In this document: positions 49,707 to 58,383 of the stretch, piece by piece
How positions within the stretch are numbered: position 1 is the stretch's first letter
How the letters are laid out: each line of letters begins with the position of its first letter
From: Berkiella sp964496435
GTDB lineage: Bacteria; Pseudomonadota; Gammaproteobacteria; Berkiellales; Berkiellaceae
NCBI GenBank assembly: GCA_964496435.1
Contig: CAZBZP010000005.1
Location: 101,807-165,806, forward strand
DNA length: 64,000 bases
Direction: 5' to 3'
The notes under the pieces: model-generated
What the model was told of the DNA's origin: nothing
Seen by the model: the letters and a program-made list of their open reading frames with translations, nothing else
The model's database searches: none
Program-made: the position numbers and the translations under genes

Positions 49707-50453
49707 ATGGAATTTGCGAGCCCATTAACACAAGCCGTTCTGCTAAAGAGATATAAGAGATTTCTTGCAGAAATAGTGGTTAATAACCAAGAACATCGAG
49801 TTATCTACTGCCCTAATATGGGCGCTATGACAGGCTGCGACATCTTAGGTAGCCGTGTATGGTTTTCCCATTCTGCAAATCCCAGAAGAAAGTTTCCAGA
49901 TACATGGGAATTGGTTGAGGTAGATGGTGGTCATTTGGTATGTGTAAATACACAAAACTCAACCCAATTGATAACTGAAGCAATTGAAAATGGCATCATT
50001 ACTGAATTACAGGGCTATACACACCTTAACATTACCCCTAATGCCTTAGGTGAGTATGCATTTGATCTTTCATTGTGTCCGCAGGCACCCTCTACACAAA
50101 CGCCAAGCTGCTTTGTTCATATTAACAGTGTTACCTTGGGTGATGAGATCCATCGTGGCTTTTTTCCTGACGCACCCACGGACAAAGGTGTGCAGCAGCT
50201 TAAAGCACTTATTCATGCAAAAGAAAATGGATATCGTGCTGTGCTTGTTTATTGTGTACAACACACGGGTATAAATCGTCTATTTCCAGCTGATCATATT
50301 GATCCCAAATATGGCAGCCTTATTCGCCAAGCGATGATAGCCGGCGTTGAAATATATGCATATCGCTTAGATATTACATTAAACGAAATGTCTATAGCCA
50401 AAGCAATAGAAGTTTGCATTCCTGCACGGATGATATGTTCATCTCGTTTATAA
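49707..50453 (+). CDS. sfsA: SfsA family protein, probably catalytically inactive
   Basis: 248 residues, full length. N-terminal OB-like part with L-L-K-R-Y-K-R-F-L-A-E and C-P-N-M-G-A-M-T-G-C matches SfsA. The PD-(D/E)xK nuclease motif is broken: D120 (R-I-D-L-L-L in the family) is kept, but the V-E-V-K-N-V-T-L strand reads V-H138-I-N140-S-V-T-L, so the catalytic Glu and Lys are His and Asn. F-P-D-A-P-T-D-K-G follows as in the family. SfsA binds DNA and is implicated in sugar-fermentation gene control. This copy may bind but not cut. Confidence 0.85.
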   Translation: MEFASPLTQAVLLKRYKRFLAEIVVNNQEHRVIYCPNMGAMTGCDILGSRVWFSHSANPRRKFPDTWELVEVDGGHLVCVNTQNSTQLITEAIENGIITELQGYTHLNITPNALGEYAFDLSLCPQAPSTQTPSCFVHINSVTLGDEIHRGFFPDAPTDKGVQQLKALIHAKENGYRAVLVYCVQHTGINRLFPADHIDPKYGSLIRQAMIAGVEIYAYRLDITLNEMSIAKAIEVCIPARMICSSRL

Positions 50454-51200
50454 TGCATATTCTATGAGATTAAGCTGAAGTGCTTTTTGGAATAATTCAA
50501 TCTCCGTTTCTACCTGGAATTTTTCTTTAAGCCTGTTGATATCACTATCAATGGTGTTTATTGAAACATCGAACTGTTTTGCAATTTCTCTATGATTATA
50601 ACCCTTTGCTATCAGTGCTAAACATCTAGATTCTCTGGGTGATAGTAGATTTGCAAAATCAGCAATAGTAAATTCATCATAGATAAATTCTGGTGCATAG
50701 GCAGGATCGGGCGACATTATCATTAAAGGTGTTGGCATTACTAATTGTTGGTGGGCTGTTTGGATAATGTCATGAAATTCTTCAGTGAAGTGTTGTGCAA
50801 AGCTTTTTAGATAATCAATGTTGTTGATATAGAAATTATCTATTTTGTTTACATCAGGCGGTGTGCCAAAGGTGAATATTTCCGTCATCGTTTCTTGATG
50901 CTCAACATAGCAAAGAAGATTCCCGATGCCAAGATTGAATAAAAAGGACTTTTCGTCTTTTGCTTGGTAAGGCGCTCTTGTCCATCCCTCACCAAGAGAA
51001 AAACCTCTTAAATGATATTCATTTTGAAATACGCCCATATAATATTCAGCGTTGCTGTAAAATGTAAAGCCTGAAAAATCTGGCAGATTCACCCCATAAC
51101 AAAAAAAATTAATATGAGCTGCTTTTTTTAAAGGTGCGAGCAATGCGTTAACGCGCTCTATTACATCAAAAGATATATGGTTTTCATTTATGGTTTGCAT
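50448..51200 (-). CDS. LuxR family transcriptional regulator
   Basis: 250 residues. The C-terminal GerE-type helix-turn-helix (about 186-245) reads L-S-P-R-E-S-R-C-L-A-L-I-A-K-G-Y, then H-R-E-I-A-K-Q-F, then S-I-N-T-I-D-S-D-I-N-R. The N-terminal 180 residues do not show clear acyl-homoserine-lactone ligands but are of the size of an autoinducer-binding or GAF-like domain. Legionellales have many LuxR-type regulators of this layout. No luxI is in the window. The stop overlaps the end of sfsA by six bases (convergent). Confidence 0.85.
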   Translation of the reverse strand: MQTINENHISFDVIERVNALLAPLKKAAHINFFCYGVNLPDFSGFTFYSNAEYYMGVFQNEYHLRGFSLGEGWTRAPYQAKDEKSFLFNLGIGNLLCYVEHQETMTEIFTFGTPPDVNKIDNFYINNIDYLKSFAQHFTEEFHDIIQTAHQQLVMPTPLMIMSPDPAYAPEFIYDEFTIADFANLLSPRESRCLALIAKGYNHREIAKQFDVSINTIDSDINRLKEKFQVETEIELFQKALQLNLIEYAL

Positions 51201-51336
51201 TTTTTCAAGGTCGCAATTTAATTTTGTGGTAAAAATATATTACTTTTCTTGAATGGGCTAAAGCAATGAGCCCGCAGGTTATCTATGGTTTTCAATCAAC
51301 CGTTTATCAAGCCTATATTTTTATATGACAGTGCCT

Positions 51337-52893
51337 TTACTTGTGCAAGAGCCTAGAATATGCCGAAATCATTGAATCAATCTCCGCACTGTTTACGGCG
51401 ATACTCTGGGCTTTCTCAGCAGTTGAGAGTGGTTCAAGCAGGGTAAGCTGCTGTTGCAATACGGCTTGATCTGCTTCTGAGGGATCTTGTTTTACTCTAG
51501 CGCGCAGCTTAATGCGTTCTTGTAAGCGCTCAAGAGGTGCATCAAAGGTATAAATTGAAAAAGGCACTTCCAATTCCTGCGCTAAAACACTAAACAGATC
51601 TCTTTGCCAGGCTTTTAAGCAGGTGGCATCAACAATAACTGAAATGCCTGCTTGAAGTAGCAATTTAGCGTTGGTTTGTAGAGTGATATAGACATGCTTG
51701 GTTGCATCCTGCGAGTAGAGCTGCTCCTTTTGATGAGGTGATGAGCTCTCAAAAACGTTAAAGCCAAAAAGATGTTTGCGAAAAATATCTGCACGTAATC
51801 TAATAGCGCCTGTTTGCATCAGCATCTGCTCGGTGTAAAGTGATTTACCAGAGCCAGATAGGCCAAAGGTGATACTCAGCGTTGGTTTTGAAGCGGATGC
51901 ATAGCTTAAGCCTAATTGCAGAAAATCTTGTAAGTCTTGTTTTAGCTTTTGATTTAAAGGGGAATCCTCTGCTACCTGATCGAGCTGTAAGGCAGATATC
52001 TTCGCCCTTACCATGGCGCGATAAGACTGATAGAACTTGAGTAAAAGCGTACCTTGATAATCAAAAGATTGTTCTAAATATTTATTGATAAACAAATGAC
52101 TTAAATGAGATAAATGATTGCGATCCAGATCCATAGCTAAAAAACCGATATCATTCATGACATCTGTCCAGCGAAAGCTTTCATTAAATTCAATGCAATC
52201 AAAGATAGTCGCTTTATTATCCAATAACACCATGTTGCCTAAATGAAAATCACCATGACATGCTCGTATGAAACCATTTTTTTTGCGCGTTGCTAATAGT
52301 GCTTTTAAATCATTAAATTGATGATGGCACCAGGTTTCTAGTTGTGAGATTTCATGGGTATAGTTCTTAGATGCCTTTAATGTTTTAAGTGCATTAAAAT
52401 TATCGCTCATAGGGGCATACACAGCTTCGGGGTTGCCAAAATCAACGAAGGGATCACAGACGGTGGCTTTAAGATGAAATTGCGCTGTTTGTAAGGCAAT
52501 ATCTTCAATAATTGCGTTGCCAAGCTTATTATCTTGGGCCATATGGCTCAGTAGGCAGTCCTGCTTAAACTGATGCATTTTAATAGCATATTCGATAACC
52601 GCGCCCTGGCCGTTTAGCACTGGGTCTGCTGGTGTGCCTGTAATTGGAAATGCTTCTATGTAAATGTGAGGCGCAAGACGCTTGTTTAATTGTACTTCTA
52701 ATTCACAATAGAATTTTCTTTTCTCTAAAGTGCTAAAATCTTGAAACCCTAAATTTAAGGGTTTCTTGATTTTATAAGCAAACTCGCCGGTGAGAATGAC
52801 GTAGGAGAGGTGTGTTTCAATCACCTCAAACTCACTCACTGGATGCGAGTAACGCGTAGCCTGTTGTAAGGCTTTGATTAAATTATCCGTCAT
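51337..52893 (-). CDS. Fused aminoglycoside-phosphotransferase-like / P-loop kinase protein
   Basis: 518 residues with two domains. The N-terminal APH-like kinase domain (about 1-300) has C-H-G-D-F-H-L-G-N-M (catalytic Asp) and I-F-D-C-I-E-F-N (metal Asp). The C-terminal AAA_33-type domain (from about 340) has Walker A F-G-L-S-G-S-G-K-S. This fusion is widespread among proteobacteria and unassigned; small-molecule kinase activity is likely. It overlaps hemL by four bases (ATGA at 52890-52893), so the two are co-translated. Confidence 0.85.
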   Translation of the reverse strand: MTDNLIKALQQATRYSHPVSEFEVIETHLSYVILTGEFAYKIKKPLNLGFQDFSTLEKRKFYCELEVQLNKRLAPHIYIEAFPITGTPADPVLNGQGAVIEYAIKMHQFKQDCLLSHMAQDNKLGNAIIEDIALQTAQFHLKATVCDPFVDFGNPEAVYAPMSDNFNALKTLKASKNYTHEISQLETWCHHQFNDLKALLATRKKNGFIRACHGDFHLGNMVLLDNKATIFDCIEFNESFRWTDVMNDIGFLAMDLDRNHLSHLSHLFINKYLEQSFDYQGTLLLKFYQSYRAMVRAKISALQLDQVAEDSPLNQKLKQDLQDFLQLGLSYASASKPTLSITFGLSGSGKSLYTEQMLMQTGAIRLRADIFRKHLFGFNVFESSSPHQKEQLYSQDATKHVYITLQTNAKLLLQAGISVIVDATCLKAWQRDLFSVLAQELEVPFSIYTFDAPLERLQERIKLRARVKQDPSEADQAVLQQQLTLLEPLSTAEKAQSIAVNSAEIDSMISAYSRLLHK

Positions 52894-54173
52894 AATGCTA
52901 ATTGTGCAAAGACAGCATCTGCTGCTGCTAAGGTTTGTTCAATACACTCATCCGTATGGCTAATAGAAACCATTGCGCATTCATATGCAGAAGGACCAAA
53001 ATAAATACCTTTGTCCAACATGGCATGAAAGAACTTTTTAAACTTTTCGGCATCTGAGCGCATCACATCGCTAAAACACTTAACCGGTTCATCATTAAAG
53101 AAGAGGGTAAACATGCCGGTTGCCCAATTTATTTGCACAGGCACCGCATGTTTCTTTGCAAGGCGCTCTAATCCTTGTACTAAGGTTTGTGTTTTGTTGT
53201 GCAATTCTTCGTAAAAGCCTGGTCTTAGACATTTTCCAAGTGTGGCAAGCCCTGCTGCCATGGCAAGCGGGTTGCCTGCGAGCGTGCCTGCTTGATAAAC
53301 AGGGCCTTCAGGCGCTAAGTGAGACATAATTGATTTTTTACCACCTAAGGCGCCTACAGGCATGCCGCCGCCAATAATTTTACCAAAGGTGGTAATATCT
53401 GGTTTAATGTTGTAAACACTTTGCGCACCACCAAAAGCAACCCTAAAGCCGGTTATCACTTCATCAAATATCAAGACGGCACCATGATTATCACATGCTT
53501 GACGAAGTGCGAGTAAAAATTGTGGAGAAGGTAAGACGCAACCCATGTTGCCAGCAATAGGTTCAACTATCACAGCGGCAATTTTATCACCATGTTCGGC
53601 AAAGGCACTATAAACCGCGTCGCTATTATTAAATTCTAAATTTAAAGTATGTTTAGCAAAATCAGCAGGTACCCCAGGGGAGCTGGGTTGTCCTAAGGTT
53701 AATGCGCCAGAGCCAGCTTTGATCAAGAGGCAATCGCTGTGTCCATGATAACAACCTTCGAATTTTACAATCATATCTTTGCCCGTGTAGCCACGTGCTA
53801 AGCGCAACGCTGTCATGGTTGCTTCAGTGCCTGAACACACCATTCTGATTTTTTCAATGCTGGGAATATGCGTGCAAATAAATTCTGCAAGTTCAACTTC
53901 TGCTCTGGTTGGCGCACCAAAAGATAAGGCTTTGCTTAAAGCAATTTCCATACTTTTAAGGACATCTTTGTCTTGGTGGCCAAGAATCATAGGGCCCCAA
54001 GAGCCCACATAATCAATGTAACGATTGTTATCTTCATCAAAAATATAAGGGCCTTGTGCGCGTTCGAAGAAAAGAGGTGTACCACCGACGCCTTTAAAGG
54101 CGCGAACAGGAGAATTCACCCCACCAGGAATGAATTGTTGTGCTCTATCAAATAAATCTTTCGAACGTTGCAT
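52890..54173 (-). CDS. hemL: Glutamate-1-semialdehyde 2,1-aminomutase
   Basis: 427 residues, class III aminotransferase. F-I-P-G-G-V-N-S-P-V-R-A-F near the start, V-R-M-V-C-S-G-T-E-A-T-M-T-A, L-I-F-D-E-V-I-T-G-F-R, and the PLP lysine in F-G-K-I-I-G-G-G-M-P-V-G. It makes 5-aminolevulinate from glutamate-1-semialdehyde, the C5 route to haem. A rubredoxin gene and hemJ follow on the other side of a palindromic element; haem or electron-transfer genes are thus grouped here. Confidence 0.96.
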   Translation of the reverse strand: MQRSKDLFDRAQQFIPGGVNSPVRAFKGVGGTPLFFERAQGPYIFDEDNNRYIDYVGSWGPMILGHQDKDVLKSMEIALSKALSFGAPTRAEVELAEFICTHIPSIEKIRMVCSGTEATMTALRLARGYTGKDMIVKFEGCYHGHSDCLLIKAGSGALTLGQPSSPGVPADFAKHTLNLEFNNSDAVYSAFAEHGDKIAAVIVEPIAGNMGCVLPSPQFLLALRQACDNHGAVLIFDEVITGFRVAFGGAQSVYNIKPDITTFGKIIGGGMPVGALGGKKSIMSHLAPEGPVYQAGTLAGNPLAMAAGLATLGKCLRPGFYEELHNKTQTLVQGLERLAKKHAVPVQINWATGMFTLFFNDEPVKCFSDVMRSDAEKFKKFFHAMLDKGIYFGPSAYECAMVSISHTDECIEQTLAAADAVFAQLAL

Positions 54174-54209
54174 ATACTCTTCCCGTTTTGAATTTATGAG
54201 CTGGCGTAT

Positions 54210-54320
54210 GAATTAGGCGTCTAATGAAATTGAATGGCGTGTGGGGAATCACTTTTTATGTGGCGAAGCCATGTAAAAAGTTGTTTCCCCATACGTCCCG
54301 CGGTCTTTGACGCCTCATTC
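54210..54320. repeat. Large palindrome, dispersed repeat copy D
   Basis: A 111-base imperfect palindrome. Ends GAATTAGGCGTC (54210-54221) and GACGCCTCATTC (54309-54320), inner arms TGGGGAA-ACTTTTTA (54243-54258) against TAAAAAGT-TTTCCCCA (54274-54291), centre GGC-GAA-GCC (54262-54270). GTTTCCCCATA near its end is shared with copy B. Confidence 0.65.
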
Positions 54321-54407
54321 GTAGCTGAGGATAGTATCACAACAGATGCTTTCCTTACCCCTTAGATTCATGCGAAAATTCACCCCGAATCAATTAGCAA
54401 AGGCAAA

Positions 54408-54581
54408 ATGACGAAAATGAAACGATTTATGTGTTTGTTATGTGGCTTTATTTATGATGAAGCTCTGGGTAGCCCAAATGAAGGTATAGCACCAGGCACC
54501 AAATGGGAAGAAATCCCTATTACCTGGCGTTGTCCTGATTGTGGGGCGATGAAGGATGATTTCGAGATGGTAGAAATCTAA
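54408..54581 (+). CDS. rubA: Rubredoxin
   Basis: 57 residues. Iron ligands: C9 and C12 in M-C-L-L-C-G, C42 and C45 in R-C-P-D-C-G. Also seen: G-F-I-Y-D-E-A, G-I-A-P-G-T-K-W-E-E-I-P, and W-x-C-P-D-C-G-A-x-K-D-D-F, all standard. It is a one-iron electron carrier in the cytoplasm. ATG 54408 has AAAGG upstream; ATG 54417 is a second possibility. It is short and easily missed. A palindromic hairpin follows the stop. Confidence 0.93.
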   Translation: MTKMKRFMCLLCGFIYDEALGSPNEGIAPGTKWEEIPITWRCPDCGAMKDDFEMVEI

Positions 54582-54590
54582 TATTTTTGA

Positions 54591-54612
54591 GCAATTCCCC
54601 TCGGGGAATTGC
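54591..54612. terminator. Bidirectional hairpin between rubredoxin and hemJ
   Basis: GCAATTCCCC (54591-54600) pairs perfectly with GGGGAATTGC (54603-54612) around TC. It stands between convergent genes. Confidence 0.75.
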
Positions 54613-54617
54613 TTATC

Positions 54618-55049
54618 TCAGTTTGGCTTTATAACAACAAGCAACACAATTCCTATCAGAATAAAAACCGTGATTTCGTTGAAAACTCTATAAAATAAAC
54701 CGCTGTGGGTATTTTTGGCATTTTTAAAGCGTTTTACCAACACACCGCAATAAAGATGATAGAGAATCACTAAGCCCACCAATATCAGTTTCCAGGCTAA
54801 CCATTTGGGTGGCGCACTAAAAGAATAGCCCATCATATGAACCAACCCTATTCCTAAGAATAAAGTGATGATGGCACTGGGTGTCATGATCCCATAAAAC
54901 AAGCGGCGCTCCATGGTACAGAAACGATCATATTCAGTGCCAGGGCTTTTTATGTCAGTATGATAAACAAAAAGTCGGGGTAAATAAAATAATCCTGCAA
55001 ACCAAGCCACCATGGCGATGATGTGGAATGCTTTTAGCCATAAAAACAT
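54618..55049 (-). CDS. hemJ: Protoporphyrinogen IX oxidase HemJ
   Basis: 143 residues with four predicted membrane helices. It begins M-F-L-W-L-K-A-F-H-I-I-A-M-V-A-W-F-A-G, with the conserved N-terminal histidine, then L-P-R-L-F-V-Y-H and M-E-R-R-L-F-Y-G-I-M-T-P, then W-L-A-W-K-L. HemJ oxidises protoporphyrinogen IX in the haem pathway. ATG 55049 gives the family start; a longer reading from 55175 would add 42 unlike residues. It is close to hemL, strengthening the call. Confidence 0.92.
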   Translation of the reverse strand: MFLWLKAFHIIAMVAWFAGLFYLPRLFVYHTDIKSPGTEYDRFCTMERRLFYGIMTPSAIITLFLGIGLVHMMGYSFSAPPKWLAWKLILVGLVILYHLYCGVLVKRFKNAKNTHSGLFYRVFNEITVFILIGIVLLVVIKPN

Positions 55050-55129
55050 GATCTTATATACTCTTTTAGAAATAATCAGGTATTGTAAAGAGATATATAT
55101 GAATTTGAAATGAATAAAAGGAAAAGCAT

Positions 55130-55861
55130 GTGATGAAACAAACATCGGTTGCAAAATTGTTAAAACACCGACCACGCAGAAAAGTAACGCTGGGTTCCGT
55201 CTTTGGCATCATCGCAATTGTGTTATTTGTTAGTTACAACGCTGGTTACTTAAGCGGAAAAACAAGTCAAGCTGAGCAACCTGTGCCAACGACTATGCCC
55301 ATCTCTGATACGATGGCTGATCTACAAAAAGAGAACAACAATTTACAAAAAGAACTGCTAAGTGCAAAGCAGAACTTTGAAATCCAAGCACAAGCACAAA
55401 AGAATTTGAACAATGATTTAATGGCGCTACAGCAGAAAAATACGGAACTAACCCGTGATATGGCCTTGTATCAATCACTCGCCAAATCACCTACTCATAC
55501 GCAAGGTGTTGAAATCAAATCCTTTCAAATTTTTCAAGCTGAAGAAAGTAATAGTTATCGCTATCTTATTATTCTATCCAAACAAGTTGCGCCTCAAACC
55601 TTTGTGCAAGGCGCATTACGCATGGTAATACAGGGAAAAATCGGCGATAGAACGGTTGAGCTTCCGGTGAAATATGTTGATTCAACACGAGCGGATGGTC
55701 TTGGTTTTAAATTTCGTCATCTACAAGAGTTGGCAGGAGAGCTTAGCTTTCCCGAACAATTTGTACCCGAAGGCGTTCAATTTAGCGTTGTGCCAGATAA
55801 AGATTGGCCACAATTTCAACGTCATTTCTCTTGGGTAACTGATAATCCTGATGTAGGCTAA
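55130..55861 (+). CDS. DUF6776 family membrane-anchored coiled-coil protein
   Basis: 243 residues: a basic N-terminus, one membrane helix (about 21-42), a coiled coil (about 62-115, D-L-Q-K-E-N-N-N-L-Q-K-E), and a beta-rich C-terminal domain (about 125-230). This is the DUF6776 layout, a protein of unknown function next to hemJ, bactofilin and erpA genes in many gammaproteobacteria. It starts at GTG 55130 or the following ATG 55133, with AAGG upstream. The proB gene follows after two bases. Confidence 0.75.
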   Translation: MMKQTSVAKLLKHRPRRKVTLGSVFGIIAIVLFVSYNAGYLSGKTSQAEQPVPTTMPISDTMADLQKENNNLQKELLSAKQNFEIQAQAQKNLNNDLMALQQKNTELTRDMALYQSLAKSPTHTQGVEIKSFQIFQAEESNSYRYLIILSKQVAPQTFVQGALRMVIQGKIGDRTVELPVKYVDSTRADGLGFKFRHLQELAGELSFPEQFVPEGVQFSVVPDKDWPQFQRHFSWVTDNPDVG

Positions 55862-55863
55862 GC

Positions 55864-56952
55864 ATGAGTTCAAATTCGGTAGTAGTAAAACTGGGCAGCC
55901 AAACCATTTTAAATGCTGATGGAGAATTGGATATTCCGCAGTTAGAGAATATTATTGCCCAAATCATTGCCATTAAAGAAAAAGGATACCAAGTTATCTT
56001 GGTATCCTCAGGCGCAGTCGCCACTGGCAAAAGTCATACTAAAAACTTGCCTTTAAAATTTCAAAACATAATAGAACATCGACAAATGCTGGCCAGCATT
56101 GGGCAAGCGAAGCTAATTGAAATTTATAACAGTATACTTAAAAAATACAATTTGATAGCTGCTCAAATTTTGCTAACCAAAGAAGATTTTCGGCAAAGGA
56201 ATCACTATTTAAACACTTACAATTTATTGCATGGTTTATTTAAAAATAAACATGTGCTCCCTATCGTGAATGAAAACGATGTGACCTCCATCAACGAGCT
56301 GATGTTTACGGATAACGATGAACTTTCAGCCTTAATTGCCATACAAATGCATGTTAAACAGCTCGTAATTTTGACCAGCATTGATGGAGTTTATGATAAA
56401 AATCCAACATTGCCTGATGCTAAACTTATTGAAACCTTGGATATTGCTCAAAAAGAGTCTTGGCCAAAGATTTCAACGGATAAAACCCTGTATGGCCGTG
56501 GCGGAATGCTAAGCAAGCTTGCCAGTGCAAGGAAAGCTGCTCACTTTGGCATTCAAACCTATATTGCTAATGCCCGGATTGATGAAGTGTTAATAAAGCT
56601 TCTTAATAATGAAAAATTAGGCACTCAAGTTTTGCCCTTTAAAAAAGATAAAGGGATTAAACGCTGGCTTGCGCATACTTATTCTACAGCCATGCCTTTT
56701 GTTATTATTAATGAAGGTATCAGTAGCATTTTTGCCAAAAGAGAAAAGGCGGTGAGTTTATTGCCGGTCGGGATCCTTTCTATTGATGGTGAATTTAGCA
56801 AAGGTGATTTGGTTTCCATTCGTGATGAAAAAGGTCATAAGCTAGGAATTGGTTTGGCAGGTTATGATTCAAAACAATTAAGTGAAGTTATCGGTAAACG
56901 TGGGCAAAAGGTTTTCATTCATTATAATAAAATTGCACTTTTTGACAATTAG
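55864..56952 (+). CDS. proB: Glutamate 5-kinase
   Basis: 362 residues. Amino-acid kinase part with V-V-K-L-G-S, L-V-S-S-G-A-V-A-T-G, and N-E-N-D-V-T-S-I-N-E; T-S-I-D-G-V-Y and G-R-G-G-M-L-S-K-L-A-S-A are the nucleotide segments. The C-terminal PUA domain spans about 265-362. It performs the first step of proline synthesis. A perfect 10-base inverted repeat lies inside the gene (55984-56007). Coupled two bases after DUF6776 and twelve before proA. Confidence 0.95.
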   Translation: MSSNSVVVKLGSQTILNADGELDIPQLENIIAQIIAIKEKGYQVILVSSGAVATGKSHTKNLPLKFQNIIEHRQMLASIGQAKLIEIYNSILKKYNLIAAQILLTKEDFRQRNHYLNTYNLLHGLFKNKHVLPIVNENDVTSINELMFTDNDELSALIAIQMHVKQLVILTSIDGVYDKNPTLPDAKLIETLDIAQKESWPKISTDKTLYGRGGMLSKLASARKAAHFGIQTYIANARIDEVLIKLLNNEKLGTQVLPFKKDKGIKRWLAHTYSTAMPFVIINEGISSIFAKREKAVSLLPVGILSIDGEFSKGDLVSIRDEKGHKLGIGLAGYDSKQLSEVIGKRGQKVFIHYNKIALFDN

Positions 56953-56963
56953 GGCAGGGGTTG

Positions 56964-58211
56964 ATGGATCTTATAGCACATTTTCAAACGCTTAAAAAAG
57001 GCGCATTTGATCTGCCTTTTATTGAACATGAAAAAAAACAAGCATTTGTCGAAGCATTAGCAGATAACATTATCGCCAATCACAATGAAATTTTAGCCCA
57101 AAATCAGCTTGATCTAAATATAATGTCACTCGACGATCCTAAATATGACAGGCTTAAATTGACCGTTGATAGAATTAATGCCATTGCAGCAAGTCTCAAA
57201 GATATTGCGACAATTGATTCTCCGATATGGCAAACCATAGAATCTTACACCTTGGCTAATGGCTTACATTTAGAAAAAAAGACGGTACCGATTGGCGTTA
57301 TTGGCATTATTTATGAATCTAGGCCGAATGTGACCTTGGAAGCATTTGTATTGTGTTTTATGTCCAGTAATGCGTGTGTCCTAAAGGGCGGAGCCGATGC
57401 CCAAAACACAAATAACTATCTCGTCAAATTAATTAATGAAACTTTAGCACAAAAGGGGATCTCGCCAAGTTGTGTGCTATTAATGCCTCCTGAAAGGGAG
57501 TCAGTAAAGACTTTATTACAAGCCAATAAATATGTAGATTTAATTATCCCTCGCGGTAGCCAAGCATTAATTGATTTTGTAAAACAAAATACCAGTATAC
57601 CCATTATAGAAACTGGGGCAGGTGTTGTGCATACCTATGTTGATGCAACCGCTAATATCGCTTTGGCCAAGAAAATTATTACAAATGCCAAAACAAGAAG
57701 GGTAAGTGTTTGCAATGCATTGGATTGCTTAATCATTAACAAAGAAATATTGCCTCAATTAAATCTTATCGTCGCAGATTTGCTGACAAAGGGTGTTCAT
57801 CTCTATGCAGATGAGCAAGCCCTAACAATATTGCGGGGCAATTACCCAGCTGCGTTATTAAGTAAAGCTAGCTCACATGAATATGGTAAAGAGTTTTTAT
57901 CATTGCAAATGGCAATAAAAACGGTAGATTCTTTAGAGCAAGCAATTGAACATATAAGGCAATATTCATCTGGTCATAGTGAAGCTATTATAAGCCAGGA
58001 TCAAAATGCCTGTTTACACTTTTTTCAACAAGTTGATGCGGCTGTTGTTTATGCTAATGCTTCCACCGCTTTTACGGATGGAGGTGAATTTGGTATGGGT
58101 GGAGAGATTGGCATCAGTACCCAAAAATTACATGTGAGAGGACCATTTAGTTTACAACATTTGGTGAGTACGAAATGGTTAGTGCAAGGTAATGGTCAAA
58201 TACGCGCATAA
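56964..58211 (+). CDS. proA: Glutamate-5-semialdehyde dehydrogenase
   Basis: 415 residues of the aldehyde dehydrogenase superfamily. P-I-G-V-I-G-I-I-Y-E-S-R-P-N-V-T, then I-P-R-G-S-Q-A-L-I, and the catalytic cysteine in R-V-S-V-C-N-A-L-D-C are diagnostic. E-F-G-M-G-G-E-I-G-I-S-T-Q-K-L-H-V-R-G near the end is also typical. It reduces glutamyl-5-phosphate with NADPH, completing the semialdehyde for proline. It starts at ATG 56964 (a TTG precedes it), 11 bases after proB. Confidence 0.95.
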   Translation: MDLIAHFQTLKKGAFDLPFIEHEKKQAFVEALADNIIANHNEILAQNQLDLNIMSLDDPKYDRLKLTVDRINAIAASLKDIATIDSPIWQTIESYTLANGLHLEKKTVPIGVIGIIYESRPNVTLEAFVLCFMSSNACVLKGGADAQNTNNYLVKLINETLAQKGISPSCVLLMPPERESVKTLLQANKYVDLIIPRGSQALIDFVKQNTSIPIIETGAGVVHTYVDATANIALAKKIITNAKTRRVSVCNALDCLIINKEILPQLNLIVADLLTKGVHLYADEQALTILRGNYPAALLSKASSHEYGKEFLSLQMAIKTVDSLEQAIEHIRQYSSGHSEAIISQDQNACLHFFQQVDAAVVYANASTAFTDGGEFGMGGEIGISTQKLHVRGPFSLQHLVSTKWLVQGNGQIRA

Positions 58212-58383
58212 CATGAACTCGGGATCGACCTCGTGGCGTAGACACACTTCTATGGTAGACAGCTAAGTATTAATTTCTTAAAAATTTTACTGAAATTTTC
58301 AAAATATATTTATTTTCTTGAAAAAATGAGTATTATTGATAAAATTTCTTAAATTTGATGTAAAAAGGAATTATTCACATCTT

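Noticed and set aside
55050..55175. Extension of hemJ to 55175
   Set aside because: The HemJ family begins at the M-F-L-W-L-K-A-F-H segment; the extension overlaps the opposite gene's start.
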